A DNA stretch of 16,765 nt from JBELMB01 sp042088665 (GTDB taxonomy: Bacteria; Pseudomonadota; Alphaproteobacteria; Rhodobacterales; Rhodobacteraceae), in NCBI GenBank assembly GCA_042088665.1, contig JBELMB010000117.1, positions 1 through 16,765 of the forward strand. Direction: 5' to 3'. Of the stretch, positions 1 to 7,445 are shown piece by piece (within the stretch, counting starts at the first letter, position 1; each line of letters begins with the position of its first letter). The translations under genes were made by a program, and so were the position numbers. The notes under the pieces were generated by a model. That model saw only the letters and a program-made list of their open reading frames with translations, was not told where the DNA came from and did not search any database.

Positions 1-739
1 TCTAGGTCGGCGCATCCGCGAGGCCTTTATCGCGCCAGAAGGCAAGGTTCTGGTGTCGCTCGATTATTCACAGATCGAGCTGCGTATCCTCGCGCATATG
101 GCCGATATTCCGGCGCTGAAGCAGGCCTTTCGCGAGGGGCAGGACATCCACGCCATGACCGCCTCCGAGATGTTCAACGTGCCGCTGGACGAGATGACGC
201 CGGATATTCGCCGTCAGGCAAAGGCGATCAACTTTGGGGTGATCTACGGGATCTCCGGTTTTGGCCTCGCGCGCAACCTGCGCATTCCGCGGGCGGAAGC
301 GCAGGGCTTCATTGATCGCTACTTCGAACGCTTCCCGGGGATCCGGACCTATATGGACGACACCGTGGGGTTTGCCAAAACCCACAAGCGGGTCGAAACC
401 CTCTTTGGTCGCCAGATCCACACGCCGGAGATCGCGGCGAAAGGTCCGCGTGCCGGATTTGCCAAGCGCGCGGCGATCAATGCGCCGATCCAGGGCACGG
501 CGGCGGACGTCATCCGCCGCGCCATGGTGCGCATGCCCGCCGCCATTGCCGGCCAGCCGGCAAGGATGCTGTTGCAGGTGCATGACGAGTTGCTGTTCGA
601 GGTCGAGGAAGACGGCGTTGACCGTCTGATCGCCACCGCCCGAGAGGTCATGGAAGGCGCCGCGGAACCGGTGGTAAAACTGGACGTGCCGCTGGTCGTC
701 GACGCAGGCCAGGGCGCGCATTGGGCCGAAGCGCACTGA
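1..739 (+). CDS. polA: DNA polymerase I, C-terminal polymerase domain (5' end outside window)
   Basis: This is the last ~245 codons of DNA polymerase I, read in the frame that starts at base 2; the gene begins before the window. The visible part is the palm and fingers of the family A polymerase domain. Motif A is DYSQIELR, the O-helix/motif B is RRQAKAINFGVIYG, followed by QGTAADVIRRAM, and motif C is VHDELLFEV, which carries the second catalytic aspartate. The enzyme fills gaps in excision repair and removes RNA primers in lagging-strand synthesis. The 5'-3' and 3'-5' exonuclease regions cannot be assessed because they lie off the window. The frame is intact to its TGA. About 130 bp separate the stop from the next likely start, so co-transcription with the YdeI-family gene is possible but not shown. 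Confidence 0.97.
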   Translation, partial: LGRRIREAFIAPEGKVLVSLDYSQIELRILAHMADIPALKQAFREGQDIHAMTASEMFNVPLDEMTPDIRRQAKAINFGVIYGISGFGLARNLRIPRAEAQGFIDRYFERFPGIRTYMDDTVGFAKTHKRVETLFGRQIHTPEIAAKGPRAGFAKRAAINAPIQGTAADVIRRAMVRMPAAIAGQPARMLLQVHDELLFEVEEDGVDRLIATAREVMEGAAEPVVKLDVPLVVDAGQGAHWAEAH

Positions 740-826
740 GGGGTCAGCGGCAACGGACGGGGGGCATGAGGCCGTGATGACGTCGGATCCCATGGTGCGT
801 GCATGTCCCCGGTGCCGCGTGGATGC

Positions 827-856
827 GCCCGTGCCCGTGCCCGTGCTCGTGCCCGT
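827..856 (+). repeat. Five-copy hexanucleotide tandem repeat (GCCCGT)
   Basis: Five head-to-tail copies of GCCCGT; the fourth reads GCTCGT. They lie between polA and the likely start of the YdeI-family gene. If translation began at the upstream ATG at 803 the repeat would encode an Ala-Arg run of five pairs, an unlikely N-terminus for this family, so it is more probably leader sequence. Repeats of this type can change copy number by slippage. Confidence 0.8.
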
Positions 857-871
857 GGGCCGGGTGTGACC

Positions 872-1432
872 ATGCAGGATCGGGTCGACGTCCTGAACCT
901 TGCCCAGTTGTGCGCCTGGCTGGAGGAAAACCACCGCCAAACGCAGTCGGTCTGGTTGGTGACCCACAAGAAGCACACGGCGCATTACCTGTCTTATGAT
1001 GACGTCATCGATGCGCTGTTGTGCTGGGGCTGGGTCGACAGCCGCACGCTTCGGATCGACGCGGACCGCTCCGGTTTGCTGATCGCCCCGCGCAATCCGA
1101 AATCCGCATGGTCTGCGATCAACAAGGCCAAGGTCGCGCGGCTCCGGGACGCGGGCCGCATGACCCCCGCGGGTGAGGCGCTGATCGCCATCGCACAGGA
1201 CAACGGCATGTGGCACTTTCTCGACGACGTCGAGCGGCTGGAGCGCCCCGGGGACCTGACCGAGGCGCTGGGCGCCCTGCTGACTGTCTGGGAGGATTGG
1301 CCGCGTTCTGTCAAACGTGGCACGCTGGAATGGATCAAGACCGCGAAACGCCCCGAAACGCGGGCCAAACGGATCGACGACGTGGTTCGTTCCGCGGCGG
1401 AGGGCCTGCGGCCCTCGCCCTTTCGCCGCTAG
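872..1432 (+). CDS. YdeI/OmpD-associated family protein
   Basis: A 186-residue protein resembling the YdeI (OmpD-associated / bacteriocin-protection) family, recognised by the pattern of an N-terminal WLEENH, then VWLVTHKK, a central CWGWVDS, then PRNPKSAWSAINKAKV and RMTPAGEAL. Members are small soluble proteins whose biochemical activity is not well defined. The start at 872 is chosen because the family N-terminus aligns there. An in-frame ATG at 803 would add 23 residues that include an Ala-Arg repeat, and has no better ribosome-binding site. The upstream GGGTG before 872 is itself weak. The C-terminus is basic (KTAKRPETRAKR), typical of the family. Its stop lies one base from the stop of the convergent serine protease, so the two transcripts must overlap at their 3' ends. 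No signal peptide or membrane segment is seen. Confidence 0.85.
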   Translation: MQDRVDVLNLAQLCAWLEENHRQTQSVWLVTHKKHTAHYLSYDDVIDALLCWGWVDSRTLRIDADRSGLLIAPRNPKSAWSAINKAKVARLRDAGRMTPAGEALIAIAQDNGMWHFLDDVERLERPGDLTEALGALLTVWEDWPRSVKRGTLEWIKTAKRPETRAKRIDDVVRSAAEGLRPSPFRR

Positions 1433-1433
1433 T

Positions 1434-2621
1434 TCAGTCCAGTTGGTCCCGCGGCCCCTGGACCAGACCGTTGCCGCAATCGAGGATCGTCTGGTTCGCG
1501 GTCAGCCCCTTGCGCGTCGCGGTCGAAACAAGCTTGGCCGCAAGGGATTGGGCGTTCACCACCTCCCCCGCGTCGCGCAATTGTTCGGCCCAGAGCGCGG
1601 CGATGCCGGTGGCATGGGCGGTGGCCATGGAACTGCCGTTCAGGCTGCGCACGCCACCACCAAGACTTGCAGAGATCACGCCCACCCCGGGTGCCGCAAG
1701 GGCCGGTCCCGCATTGGAAAACACCGCCGGTTCAAGGCCCACTTCCCCCTGTCCGCAAGCGCCAATGGCCATCACGCCGCTGGCCGCGGCAGGGGCGGCA
1801 GGGCCGGTTTCGAACTCTGGCGAGAGGACGCGCAGGCTGTCGTTGCCAATGGCGCCAAGCAGCAGCGGGCCCTTCTTTGCCTGTAGCATCCGCAACATCA
1901 GCTCGAATATGCGCAGGTTGCCGCGATAGGCGTTCACCGCCGCGGTATTGGCCTGAACGAGGGGATATCCATCGCCTGTGAGCACTTCGACCTGTGCCGC
2001 GATGTCGAAACTCAGCGCAAAGCTGACCACATCGGCGCGTTCTGCAAAGACCCAGAGAATCGCATCAAGAAAAGCGTCGGATCGCCCAAGCCCGTTGTCC
2101 GACAGCACCTTGCCAACCAGCAGGTCTGTCACACCGCGGGCGACGCCGATACGGGTGCCGCCCTGATCACGGCCGAGGATTGTTCCGGCCACATGGGTGC
2201 CATGGCCATTGGCATCGCCGATCCCGGTGCCGACAAAATCACGGCAGGTCATCGACACGCCCTGAAAGGCGGCGTGTTTGCGGTCGATCCCCGTGTCCAG
2301 CACGGCCAGTCGCACGCCTGCGCCGGTGGCACGGGTCCAGTCGGCCCCCACGGCGCGCAAGCCCCAGCCGGGCACCGCATCATCGGAGCGCAGGTCATCC
2401 AGCGGCTCGGGATTGACGATGCGCGTCGGCATGGCCGGGGCAACCGTCAGGCAACTGCGGTCCCGCATCAGGTCACGCAGCTCTGCCGGGTTCAGGTCAA
2501 GCGTCTCGATCGAGGGCTGAGCGACGGCCTCCCGTGCGCGCGGCGCGATGGACTCTGTCAGGGGCACGGCAGGCCTCCGCCAGACATTGGCCTTGTCGCG
2601 CAGCACAATAAATCGGGCCAT
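1434..2621 (-). CDS. S8 family (subtilisin-like) serine peptidase
   Basis: A 395-residue subtilase. The catalytic triad is visible: Asp109 in AVLDTGID, His140 in NGHGTHVAGT and Ser331 in NGSSMATAHATG. Asn260 in GAIGND is the likely oxyanion-hole residue. Residues 1-100 form a leader that could be a short propeptide, but no signal peptide or lipobox is seen, which suggests a cytoplasmic enzyme or one exported by an unrecognised route. The start at 2621 has GGAG five bases upstream; an in-frame start 11 codons earlier lacks this. Residues 205-255 form an insert between the His and Asn regions. The gene follows the PfkB kinase on the same strand, but with ~190 bp containing a tandem repeat between them, so shared transcription is uncertain. 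The substrate is unknown. Confidence 0.9.
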   Translation of the reverse strand: MARFIVLRDKANVWRRPAVPLTESIAPRAREAVAQPSIETLDLNPAELRDLMRDRSCLTVAPAMPTRIVNPEPLDDLRSDDAVPGWGLRAVGADWTRATGAGVRLAVLDTGIDRKHAAFQGVSMTCRDFVGTGIGDANGHGTHVAGTILGRDQGGTRIGVARGVTDLLVGKVLSDNGLGRSDAFLDAILWVFAERADVVSFALSFDIAAQVEVLTGDGYPLVQANTAAVNAYRGNLRIFELMLRMLQAKKGPLLLGAIGNDSLRVLSPEFETGPAAPAAASGVMAIGACGQGEVGLEPAVFSNAGPALAAPGVGVISASLGGGVRSLNGSSMATAHATGIAALWAEQLRDAGEVVNAQSLAAKLVSTATRKGLTANQTILDCGNGLVQGPRDQLD

Positions 2622-2738
2622 ACGAACTCCGGGTCGTCGTGACTTGCCACGCAAGGGTATCGTTCCCGCCGTGAAAACGGAAACACCCCTGTCGTGAATT
2701 ACCCGTGAAAAGCGCCCGCAAACCTGCGTCAGATGGGT

Positions 2739-2786
2739 CAGGCCCCAAATCAGGCCCCAAATCAGGCCCCGAATCAGGCCCCGAAT
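2739..2786. repeat. Four-copy 12-bp tandem repeat in the kinase-protease gap
   Basis: Four exact-length units in a row: two copies of CAGGCCCCAAAT followed by two of CAGGCCCCGAAT. It lies in the 187-bp gap between the kinase stop and the protease start. A further CAGGCC occurs at the kinase stop (2815-2820). The unit length is a multiple of three and one plus-strand frame reads Gln-Ala-Pro-Asn four times, but no gene supports that frame. No intrinsic terminator is visible in this gap. Confidence 0.9.
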
Positions 2787-2808
2787 GCGCGGGCCGAGAC
2801 CGCTCTGT

Positions 2809-3798
2809 TCAGATCAGGCCTTCGCTGCGGAACAGCTCTTGCAGGTCGGCTTCTGGCCGGGGGCCAATGTGGCCGATCACTTCGGAGGCGGCGGCCGCCC
2901 CCATGCGTCCACTGGTTTCCATATCCCGGCCCGTGGCCAATCCGAAAAGGAAGCCCGCCGCGAACTGGTCACCGGCCCCCGTGGCGTCGACAGGGACGAT
3001 CCTTGTCACGCCAACATCGGTGCGCGTGCCGTTTTCGATGATCGAAATGCCATCGCCGGACCGGGTACAGACCACGAGAGGGCAGATCGCGCCAACGGCC
3101 TTCAGATCGGTCTCCAGATCGTCGTTCTGAAAGAGCGAGCGGATCTCGGCCTCGTTGCCGATGACAAAGTCCATCTCGTGTTCGATCAGGGTGAGGAAGT
3201 CAGCGCGATGCCGTTCCACGCAAAAGGGGTCGGAAATGGCAATGCCGGTCTTGCCACCCGCAGCGCGGCAGGTGCGCGCGGCCTTCAGAAAGGCCTCTTT
3301 GCTCTTGTCCTTGTCGAACAGATAACCTTCGAGGAACAGGAACTCTGCCTCGGCGGTGACCTCTTCGGACACGTCATCCGGCCCAAGATCCGCTGAAATC
3401 CCAAGATAGGTGTTCATCGACCGCTCTCCATCGGGGGAGACAAAGATCATCGACCGCGAGGTGGGCAGGTTTTCATCCGCAACCGGAGGGTTGGTAAAGG
3501 TGATCCCCTCGTTGGACATCGAACTGGCGTAGAAGGTCCCAAGATCATCATCGGCCACCCGCCCGATGAACCCGGTGCGCAGACCGAGGTTGCCGATCCC
3601 CGCCACGGTGTTCGCCACGGAGCCGCCCGGCGTTTGCACACGCTGGCCCATCAGCCCGTAAAGTTGCTGCGCGCGATCCTTCTCGATCAGCTGCATGATG
3701 CCCTTCTCGATCCCGAGGTCCCCAAGGAAGGCATCATCCGAACGAGAGATCACATCAACGATGGCATTGCCGATCCCGACAACTTGATACTTCTTCAT
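2809..3798 (-). CDS. PfkB family carbohydrate kinase, adenosine-kinase type
   Basis: A 329-residue ribokinase-fold kinase. The N-terminal substrate motif is GIGNAIVD (residues 8-15), the first PfkB signature runs around GGSVANTVAGIGNLG (58-72), and the second is DATGAGDQFAAGFLFG (271-286) with Asp277 as the predicted catalytic base beside the anion hole GAG. Length and sequence style fit the adenosine kinase branch common in alphaproteobacteria, which would convert adenosine to AMP in purine salvage; other nucleoside or sugar substrates cannot be excluded. The ATG overlaps the nth stop as ATGA, and GAGGAA lies just upstream inside nth, so translation is probably coupled to nth. The frame is intact and the enzyme should be soluble and cytoplasmic. 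Confidence 0.92.
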   Translation of the reverse strand: MKKYQVVGIGNAIVDVISRSDDAFLGDLGIEKGIMQLIEKDRAQQLYGLMGQRVQTPGGSVANTVAGIGNLGLRTGFIGRVADDDLGTFYASSMSNEGITFTNPPVADENLPTSRSMIFVSPDGERSMNTYLGISADLGPDDVSEEVTAEAEFLFLEGYLFDKDKSKEAFLKAARTCRAAGGKTGIAISDPFCVERHRADFLTLIEHEMDFVIGNEAEIRSLFQNDDLETDLKAVGAICPLVVCTRSGDGISIIENGTRTDVGVTRIVPVDATGAGDQFAAGFLFGLATGRDMETSGRMGAAAASEVIGHIGPRPEADLQELFRSEGLI

Positions 3799-4439
3799 GT
3801 GGTCTTTTCCTCAAATGGGCAGAGATCGTTTATGAGACAAGCCTTGCATTTTGGTTTACGCGCAACGCAGGTGTAGCGCCCGTGCAGGATCAGCCAATGG
3901 TGTGCATGTTGCTGGAAATCCACCGGGATGTGGTCCTCTATGGCGCGTTCCGTGGCGACCACATCCTTGCCGGGGCAGATGCCTGTGCGGTTGCCAACGC
4001 GAAAGATATGCGTGTCCACGGCCTGCGCCGGATGGCCCCACCACATGTTCAGAACCACGTTGGCGGTCTTGCGCCCGACACCGGGCAGGCTTTCCAGCGC
4101 GGCGCGTGAACAGGGCACTTCGCCGCCGTAGCTGTCCACGAGGATCCTCGACAGCTTGATGACGTTCTTGGCCTTGTTGCGAAACAGGCCGATTGTCTTG
4201 ATGTGGTCGATCACGCCCTCTTCGCCGAGGGCCAGCATCTTGGCCGGTGTGTCGGCGATCTCGAACAGCTTGGCGGTGGCCTTGTTCACACCTGCATCCG
4301 TGGCCTGCGCCGACAGGGCGACGGCGACCACCAGCGTATAGGCGTTCACATGGTGCAACTCGCCCTTGGGCGCAGCGTCCGAGGCTTGAAAGCGGGTAAA
4401 GACCTCCCGCAACGTATGGTAGTCCATTTGCTTGGGCAT
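3795..4439 (-). CDS. nth: Endonuclease III (DNA glycosylase/AP lyase)
   Basis: A 214-residue endonuclease III that removes oxidised pyrimidines and cleaves abasic sites in base excision repair. The helix-hairpin-helix is LPGVGRKTANVV (residues 118-129) with catalytic Lys124; Asp142 in VDTHIFRV is the second catalytic residue. The [4Fe-4S] cluster ligands are Cys191, Cys198, Cys201 and Cys207 with the classical C-X6-C-X2-C-X5-C spacing. Every key residue is offset by +4 from Escherichia coli Nth. The start at 4439 is preceded by AGGAC at a good distance; in-frame starts further upstream would add unrelated sequence. It is the first gene of a probable two-gene operon with the adenosine-kinase-type gene. 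It diverges from the alkyltransferase gene across 205 bp that must hold both promoters. Confidence 0.97.
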   Translation of the reverse strand: MPKQMDYHTLREVFTRFQASDAAPKGELHHVNAYTLVVAVALSAQATDAGVNKATAKLFEIADTPAKMLALGEEGVIDHIKTIGLFRNKAKNVIKLSRILVDSYGGEVPCSRAALESLPGVGRKTANVVLNMWWGHPAQAVDTHIFRVGNRTGICPGKDVVATERAIEDHIPVDFQQHAHHWLILHGRYTCVARKPKCKACLINDLCPFEEKTT

Positions 4440-4644
4440 AAGCGTCCTATGCCAAGTCAGGCGAATGGCTGCAAGCGTCGCGAAAGCCTGCCGATCCTTC
4501 CGTTTGACCCGAGGCATGGATTTGCCCGCGCAGAGGTTCGCGCGCAGAGCAAAACTCTGGCTGAGACTCTGGCCAAGAAAGCGCAACAAACGGATCGTCC
4601 TGCGCCTTTGGCCAATGCTACATCAGGCTCAAAGGAGAGCCGCC

Positions 4645-5484
4645 ATGTCAGACACGCCCGACAGCTATCACTATCAGGTCATGCGCCGCGCGATCGAAGC
4701 GGTCGATCACCTCGGACCCGGGGCCACGCTGGACCAGATGGCGGCGGAGCTTCAGTTGAGCCCGGCGCATTTTCAGCGGCTGTTCACCCGGTGGGCGGGG
4801 GTCTCGCCGAAACGCTACCAGCAGTATCTGACCCTCGGCCACGCCAAGGCCTTGCTCAAGGATCGGTTTACAACGCTGGAGACCGCCCATGCGACGGGCC
4901 TGTCTGGCGGCGGGCGGTTGCATGATCTTTTCCTGCGCTGGGAGGCCATGAGCCCCGGAGAGTTTGCCAAGGGTGGCGGCGGGCTGACGATCTTCTGGGG
5001 CTGGTTCGAAAGCCCCTTTGGACCGGCACTGGTCATGGGCACGGACAAGGGGCTGTGCGGCATCGGCTTTGCCGGGGAGACCAGCGCAGAGGACGCCATG
5101 GAGGATCTTGTCAGCCGCTGGCCCAAGGCGCATTTCGTCGAGGATCCCATGCGCCTGCGCCCTTGGGTGCTGACGGCCTTCGGCGTGCAGACCGAAGGCG
5201 AAGTGCCGCTGTACATGATCGGCGCGCCGTTCCAGATCAAGGTCTGGGAAGCGCTCATGCAGATCCCCTCGGGGCATGTCACCACCTATTCAGAGATTGC
5301 GCAGTCCATAGGCCATCCAAAGGCCGTGCGCGCCGTGGGCACCGCCGTTGGACGCAACCCGATCAGCTATCTGATCCCGTGTCACCGCGCGTTGCGCAAG
5401 TCCGGCGGATTGGGGGGCTATCACTGGGGTCTGCCGGTCAAGCGTGCCCTGCTGGCCTGGGAGGCCGCCCGGCTGGAGGCCTGA
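4645..5484 (+). CDS. AraC-type HTH fused to methylated-DNA-[protein]-cysteine S-methyltransferase
   Basis: A 279-residue fusion. Residues ~5-110 are an AraC-type DNA-binding domain with two helix-turn-helix units (MAAELQLSPAHFQRLF and LSGGGRLHDLFLRWEAMSPG). Residues ~115-190 are the RNase H-like domain and ~193-279 the DNA-binding alkyltransferase domain. The acceptor is Cys246 in the NPISYLIPCHR motif, followed by GGLGGYHWGLPVKRALL. It transfers O6-alkyl groups from guanine onto itself irreversibly. Unlike E. coli Ada it lacks the N-terminal zinc domain whose cysteine senses methylphosphotriesters, so any regulatory switch would have to be different. The start at 4645 has AAGGAGA at the correct spacing. 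The gene diverges from nth, placing two repair functions back to back. Confidence 0.95.
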   Translation: MSDTPDSYHYQVMRRAIEAVDHLGPGATLDQMAAELQLSPAHFQRLFTRWAGVSPKRYQQYLTLGHAKALLKDRFTTLETAHATGLSGGGRLHDLFLRWEAMSPGEFAKGGGGLTIFWGWFESPFGPALVMGTDKGLCGIGFAGETSAEDAMEDLVSRWPKAHFVEDPMRLRPWVLTAFGVQTEGEVPLYMIGAPFQIKVWEALMQIPSGHVTTYSEIAQSIGHPKAVRAVGTAVGRNPISYLIPCHRALRKSGGLGGYHWGLPVKRALLAWEAARLEA

Positions 5485-5687
5485 CCCCCGCGGCGCCGTG
5501 ACGGCAAAGCCGGATTTGGGCCAGAATCTGCCCAAAAGCAGCGGTTCTACCATTGGAATGGCAGCAACTCGCCGCCCTCTGGGCGGGCCTCTGCCGATTT
5601 CCCCGTGACCTTTCTCGCGGCCTGCGGCATATCAAGGTAAAGATAACAAAAGCCCAAACCGGGCACCTTGAGGCTATGAGGCACATC

Positions 5688-6353
5688 ATGATCCGTTCTT
5701 CCCTTCTCGTCGCGACGCTGGCTGTCTTTGGCCTCGGCGCCTGCACCACCGGTCCGCTGTTTGACGAAAGCGACCCCAACCGGCAGGCCAAGACCGGCGC
5801 CGCCGTGGGCGCGGCCACCGGCGCACTGGCCGGACGCATCTTTGGCGGCAACGATCGTGGCGAGCGCAATCGCGCCACCGTGGCCGGCGCCGTTCTGGGG
5901 GCCGCGGCAGGGGCTGCCATCGGCAACCAACTCGACAAGCAGGAAGCAGAACTGCGCCAGCAGCTGGGCACCGACGTCGACATTCGCAACACCGGCGACC
6001 GCCTGATCGTGACCATGCCGCAGGATATCCTGTTTGACGTGGACAGCGCCTCGCTGAAGCCGACGCTGCTGCCCGACTTGCGCGACGTGGCGCAATCGCT
6101 GCTGACCTACCCGGACACCACCGTGCAGGTGATCGGCCATACGGACAGCGACGGCGACGCCGCCTACAACCTCGGCCTCTCACAGGATCGCGCGCAATCG
6201 GTGGGCAATGTCTTTGTGTCCGAGGGCGTGCCCGGCGGCCGGATCGAAGTGCTTGGCCGTGGCGAGGATCAGCCCATCGCCTCCAACCTCACGTCCGAAG
6301 GCAAGGCGCAGAACCGCCGGGTCGAGATCGTGATCCTGCCCAACGCGGTCTGA
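5688..6353 (+). CDS. OmpA family lipoprotein with glycine-zipper region
   Basis: A 221-residue predicted outer-membrane lipoprotein. The signal peptide ends in the lipobox LGAC with Cys19 as the lipidated residue. Residues ~38-83 are rich in Gly and Ala with GxxxG spacing (AAVGAATGALAG, GAVLGAAAGAAIG), a glycine-zipper region. Residues ~110-218 are an OmpA-like peptidoglycan-binding domain, with GHTDSDGDAAYN and LGLSQDRAQSV, and GKAQNRRVEI at the end; the Asp and Arg there contact diaminopimelate in the family. The likely role is tethering the outer membrane to the cell wall. The start at 5688 is favoured over an in-frame ATG at 5676 because GAGG lies six bases upstream of it, whereas at 5676 the spacing is too short. 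The gene is followed by a strong terminator, so it is probably monocistronic. Confidence 0.93.
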   Translation: MIRSSLLVATLAVFGLGACTTGPLFDESDPNRQAKTGAAVGAATGALAGRIFGGNDRGERNRATVAGAVLGAAAGAAIGNQLDKQEAELRQQLGTDVDIRNTGDRLIVTMPQDILFDVDSASLKPTLLPDLRDVAQSLLTYPDTTVQVIGHTDSDGDAAYNLGLSQDRAQSVGNVFVSEGVPGGRIEVLGRGEDQPIASNLTSEGKAQNRRVEIVILPNAV

Positions 6354-6382
6354 TCCACAGATCCCACACATTGGGTTTTCCG

Positions 6383-6417
6383 ACGCGCCACGCCTTGCCG
6401 TGGCGCGTTTGCGTTTC
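6383..6417 (+). terminator. Intrinsic terminator after the OmpA-type gene
   Basis: A perfect 10-bp inverted repeat, ACGCGCCACG (6383-6392) and CGTGGCGCGT (6399-6408), with a six-base loop, is followed by TTGCGTTT. It starts 30 bases after the stop of the OmpA-type lipoprotein gene and separates it from the FMN reductase gene. Confidence 0.85.
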
Positions 6418-6420
6418 ACA

Positions 6421-6443
6421 TCTCCTGTCAGCCGAACAGGAGA
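6421..6443 (+). promoter_or_regulatory. Hairpin sequestering the ribosome-binding site of the FMN reductase gene
   Basis: TCTCCTGT (6421-6428) and ACAGGAGA (6436-6443) form a perfect 8-bp stem with a seven-base loop. The 3' arm contains the whole Shine-Dalgarno sequence AGGAGA, seven bases before the ATG at 6450. If it folds in the mRNA, ribosome access would be blocked until the stem opens. The sequence is seen directly; a regulatory role is inferred. Confidence 0.6.
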
Positions 6444-6449
6444 CAAGAC

Positions 6450-6995
6450 ATGACAAGACTGACCCTCGTGGGCCTCTGCGGATCGCTGCGCGCCGCATCC
6501 ACCAACCGACTGTTGATGCAGGAGGCCGCGCGGCGCTTTGGCGAGGCGGAGTTTGTCGAGGGCGACATCCGCTTTCCGCTGTTTGACGAAGACATCCAGA
6601 ATGGCCCCGGCATACCGGAGGCCGTCACGACGCTGTCCGCCCAGATCAAGGCAGCGGATGCGGTGATTGTCGTCACGCCGGAATACAACAAGGGCATCTC
6701 CGGTGCGCTCAAGAACGCGTTGGATTGGCTCAGCCGTACGGAAGGCGCGCCATGGCGGGACAAGCCGGTCGCGATCCTGTCGGCCACTGCCGGTCGGGCC
6801 GGGGGTGAGCGGGCGCAGAACATGACTCGCCTTTGCCTGAACCCTTTTCGTCCGCGCCTGCTGTCAGGCCCCGAAGTGCTGGTGGGCGCCACAAAAGACC
6901 AGTGGGACGCGCAGGGCCAACTCACAAACGAACGCTACGCCAAGGCCATCGACGAGTTGATGGGCAACCTGCGGCGCGACGCAGAGCGCACCTAG
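6450..6995 (+). CDS. NADPH-dependent FMN reductase family protein
   Basis: A 181-residue flavodoxin-fold reductase of the NADPH-dependent FMN reductase family (similar to ChrR/YieF/ArsH-like quinone or azo reductases). The FMN phosphate-binding loop is GSLRAASTNR (residues 11-20) and the second flavin motif is TPEYNKGISGALKNALDW (76-93). Such enzymes pass electrons from NAD(P)H through FMN to quinones, chromate or other acceptors; the substrate cannot be told from sequence. Soluble, with no signal peptide. The Shine-Dalgarno sequence lies in a perfect hairpin, and a terminator just upstream indicates that the promoter must lie close to the gene or that read-through is used. It is convergent with the VOC gene, with 11 bases between the stops. 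Confidence 0.93.
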   Translation: MTRLTLVGLCGSLRAASTNRLLMQEAARRFGEAEFVEGDIRFPLFDEDIQNGPGIPEAVTTLSAQIKAADAVIVVTPEYNKGISGALKNALDWLSRTEGAPWRDKPVAILSATAGRAGGERAQNMTRLCLNPFRPRLLSGPEVLVGATKDQWDAQGQLTNERYAKAIDELMGNLRRDAERT

Positions 6996-7006
6996 CGCGC
7001 GGCCCC

Positions 7007-7411
7007 TCAGGCGGCGGAAACCGGCTCTGACACTTCGATCAGATTGCCGTCAGGGTCGCGCAGGTAGATCGACAGGATCGGCCCGTTGGCCCCGGAGCGG
7101 GGCACAGGCCCCTCTTCGATGTCCAGACCGGCGGCGCGCAGATGGCCAATCCAGTCCTCCAGCGGCACTTCGGTCAGGAAACACAGGTCGGCGCTGCCGG
7201 GTGTGGGCACGCGGGCCTTTGGGTCAAAGGGCGCGGCAGCCGGGTGCAGATTGATCTTTTGCGCCCCAAAGCGCAGCGCCCATCGGGGCGGCCCGGCCGC
7301 TGGCGTGAACTGGATCGGCTCCATGCCGAGATGGGCGTAAAAGGCGCAGGTGGCCTCAATGTCGGCAACGGTGAGCACCAGATGATCGAGCGACTGGACC
7401 TTTGGAGACAT
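7007..7411 (-). CDS. VOC family protein (glyoxalase/bleomycin-resistance fold)
   Basis: A 134-residue single vicinal-oxygen-chelate protein. The start LDHLVLTVADIEATCAFY and the end YLRDPDGNLIEVSEP mark the two beta-alpha-beta units. His10 and Glu126 are at the usual metal-ligand positions, with His56 and Glu81 as further candidates. The family includes glyoxalases, dioxygenases, epimerases and antibiotic-binding proteins; this short form is often simply called a virulence-like or glyoxalase-like VOC protein, and the substrate is unknown. The start at 7411 has no clear Shine-Dalgarno sequence. Only 34 bases separate it from the divergent dehydratase gene, so the promoters of the two must overlap each other or the coding regions. 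Confidence 0.9.
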   Translation of the reverse strand: MSPKVQSLDHLVLTVADIEATCAFYAHLGMEPIQFTPAAGPPRWALRFGAQKINLHPAAAPFDPKARVPTPGSADLCFLTEVPLEDWIGHLRAAGLDIEEGPVPRSGANGPILSIYLRDPDGNLIEVSEPVSAA

Positions 7412-7445
7412 GAACGTGATAACTTCTGCAAAGATGGAGGGCGTT

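Noticed and set aside
68..1216. A 382-codon open frame on the minus strand opposite polA and the YdeI-family gene
   Set aside because: It runs antisense to two recognisable genes, has no protein features I know, and is explained by high GC at third codon positions.
2733..3041. A plus-strand frame starting with four Gln-Ala-Pro-Asn repeats
   Set aside because: Its repeats come from the 12-bp tandem repeat and the rest is antisense to the kinase gene.
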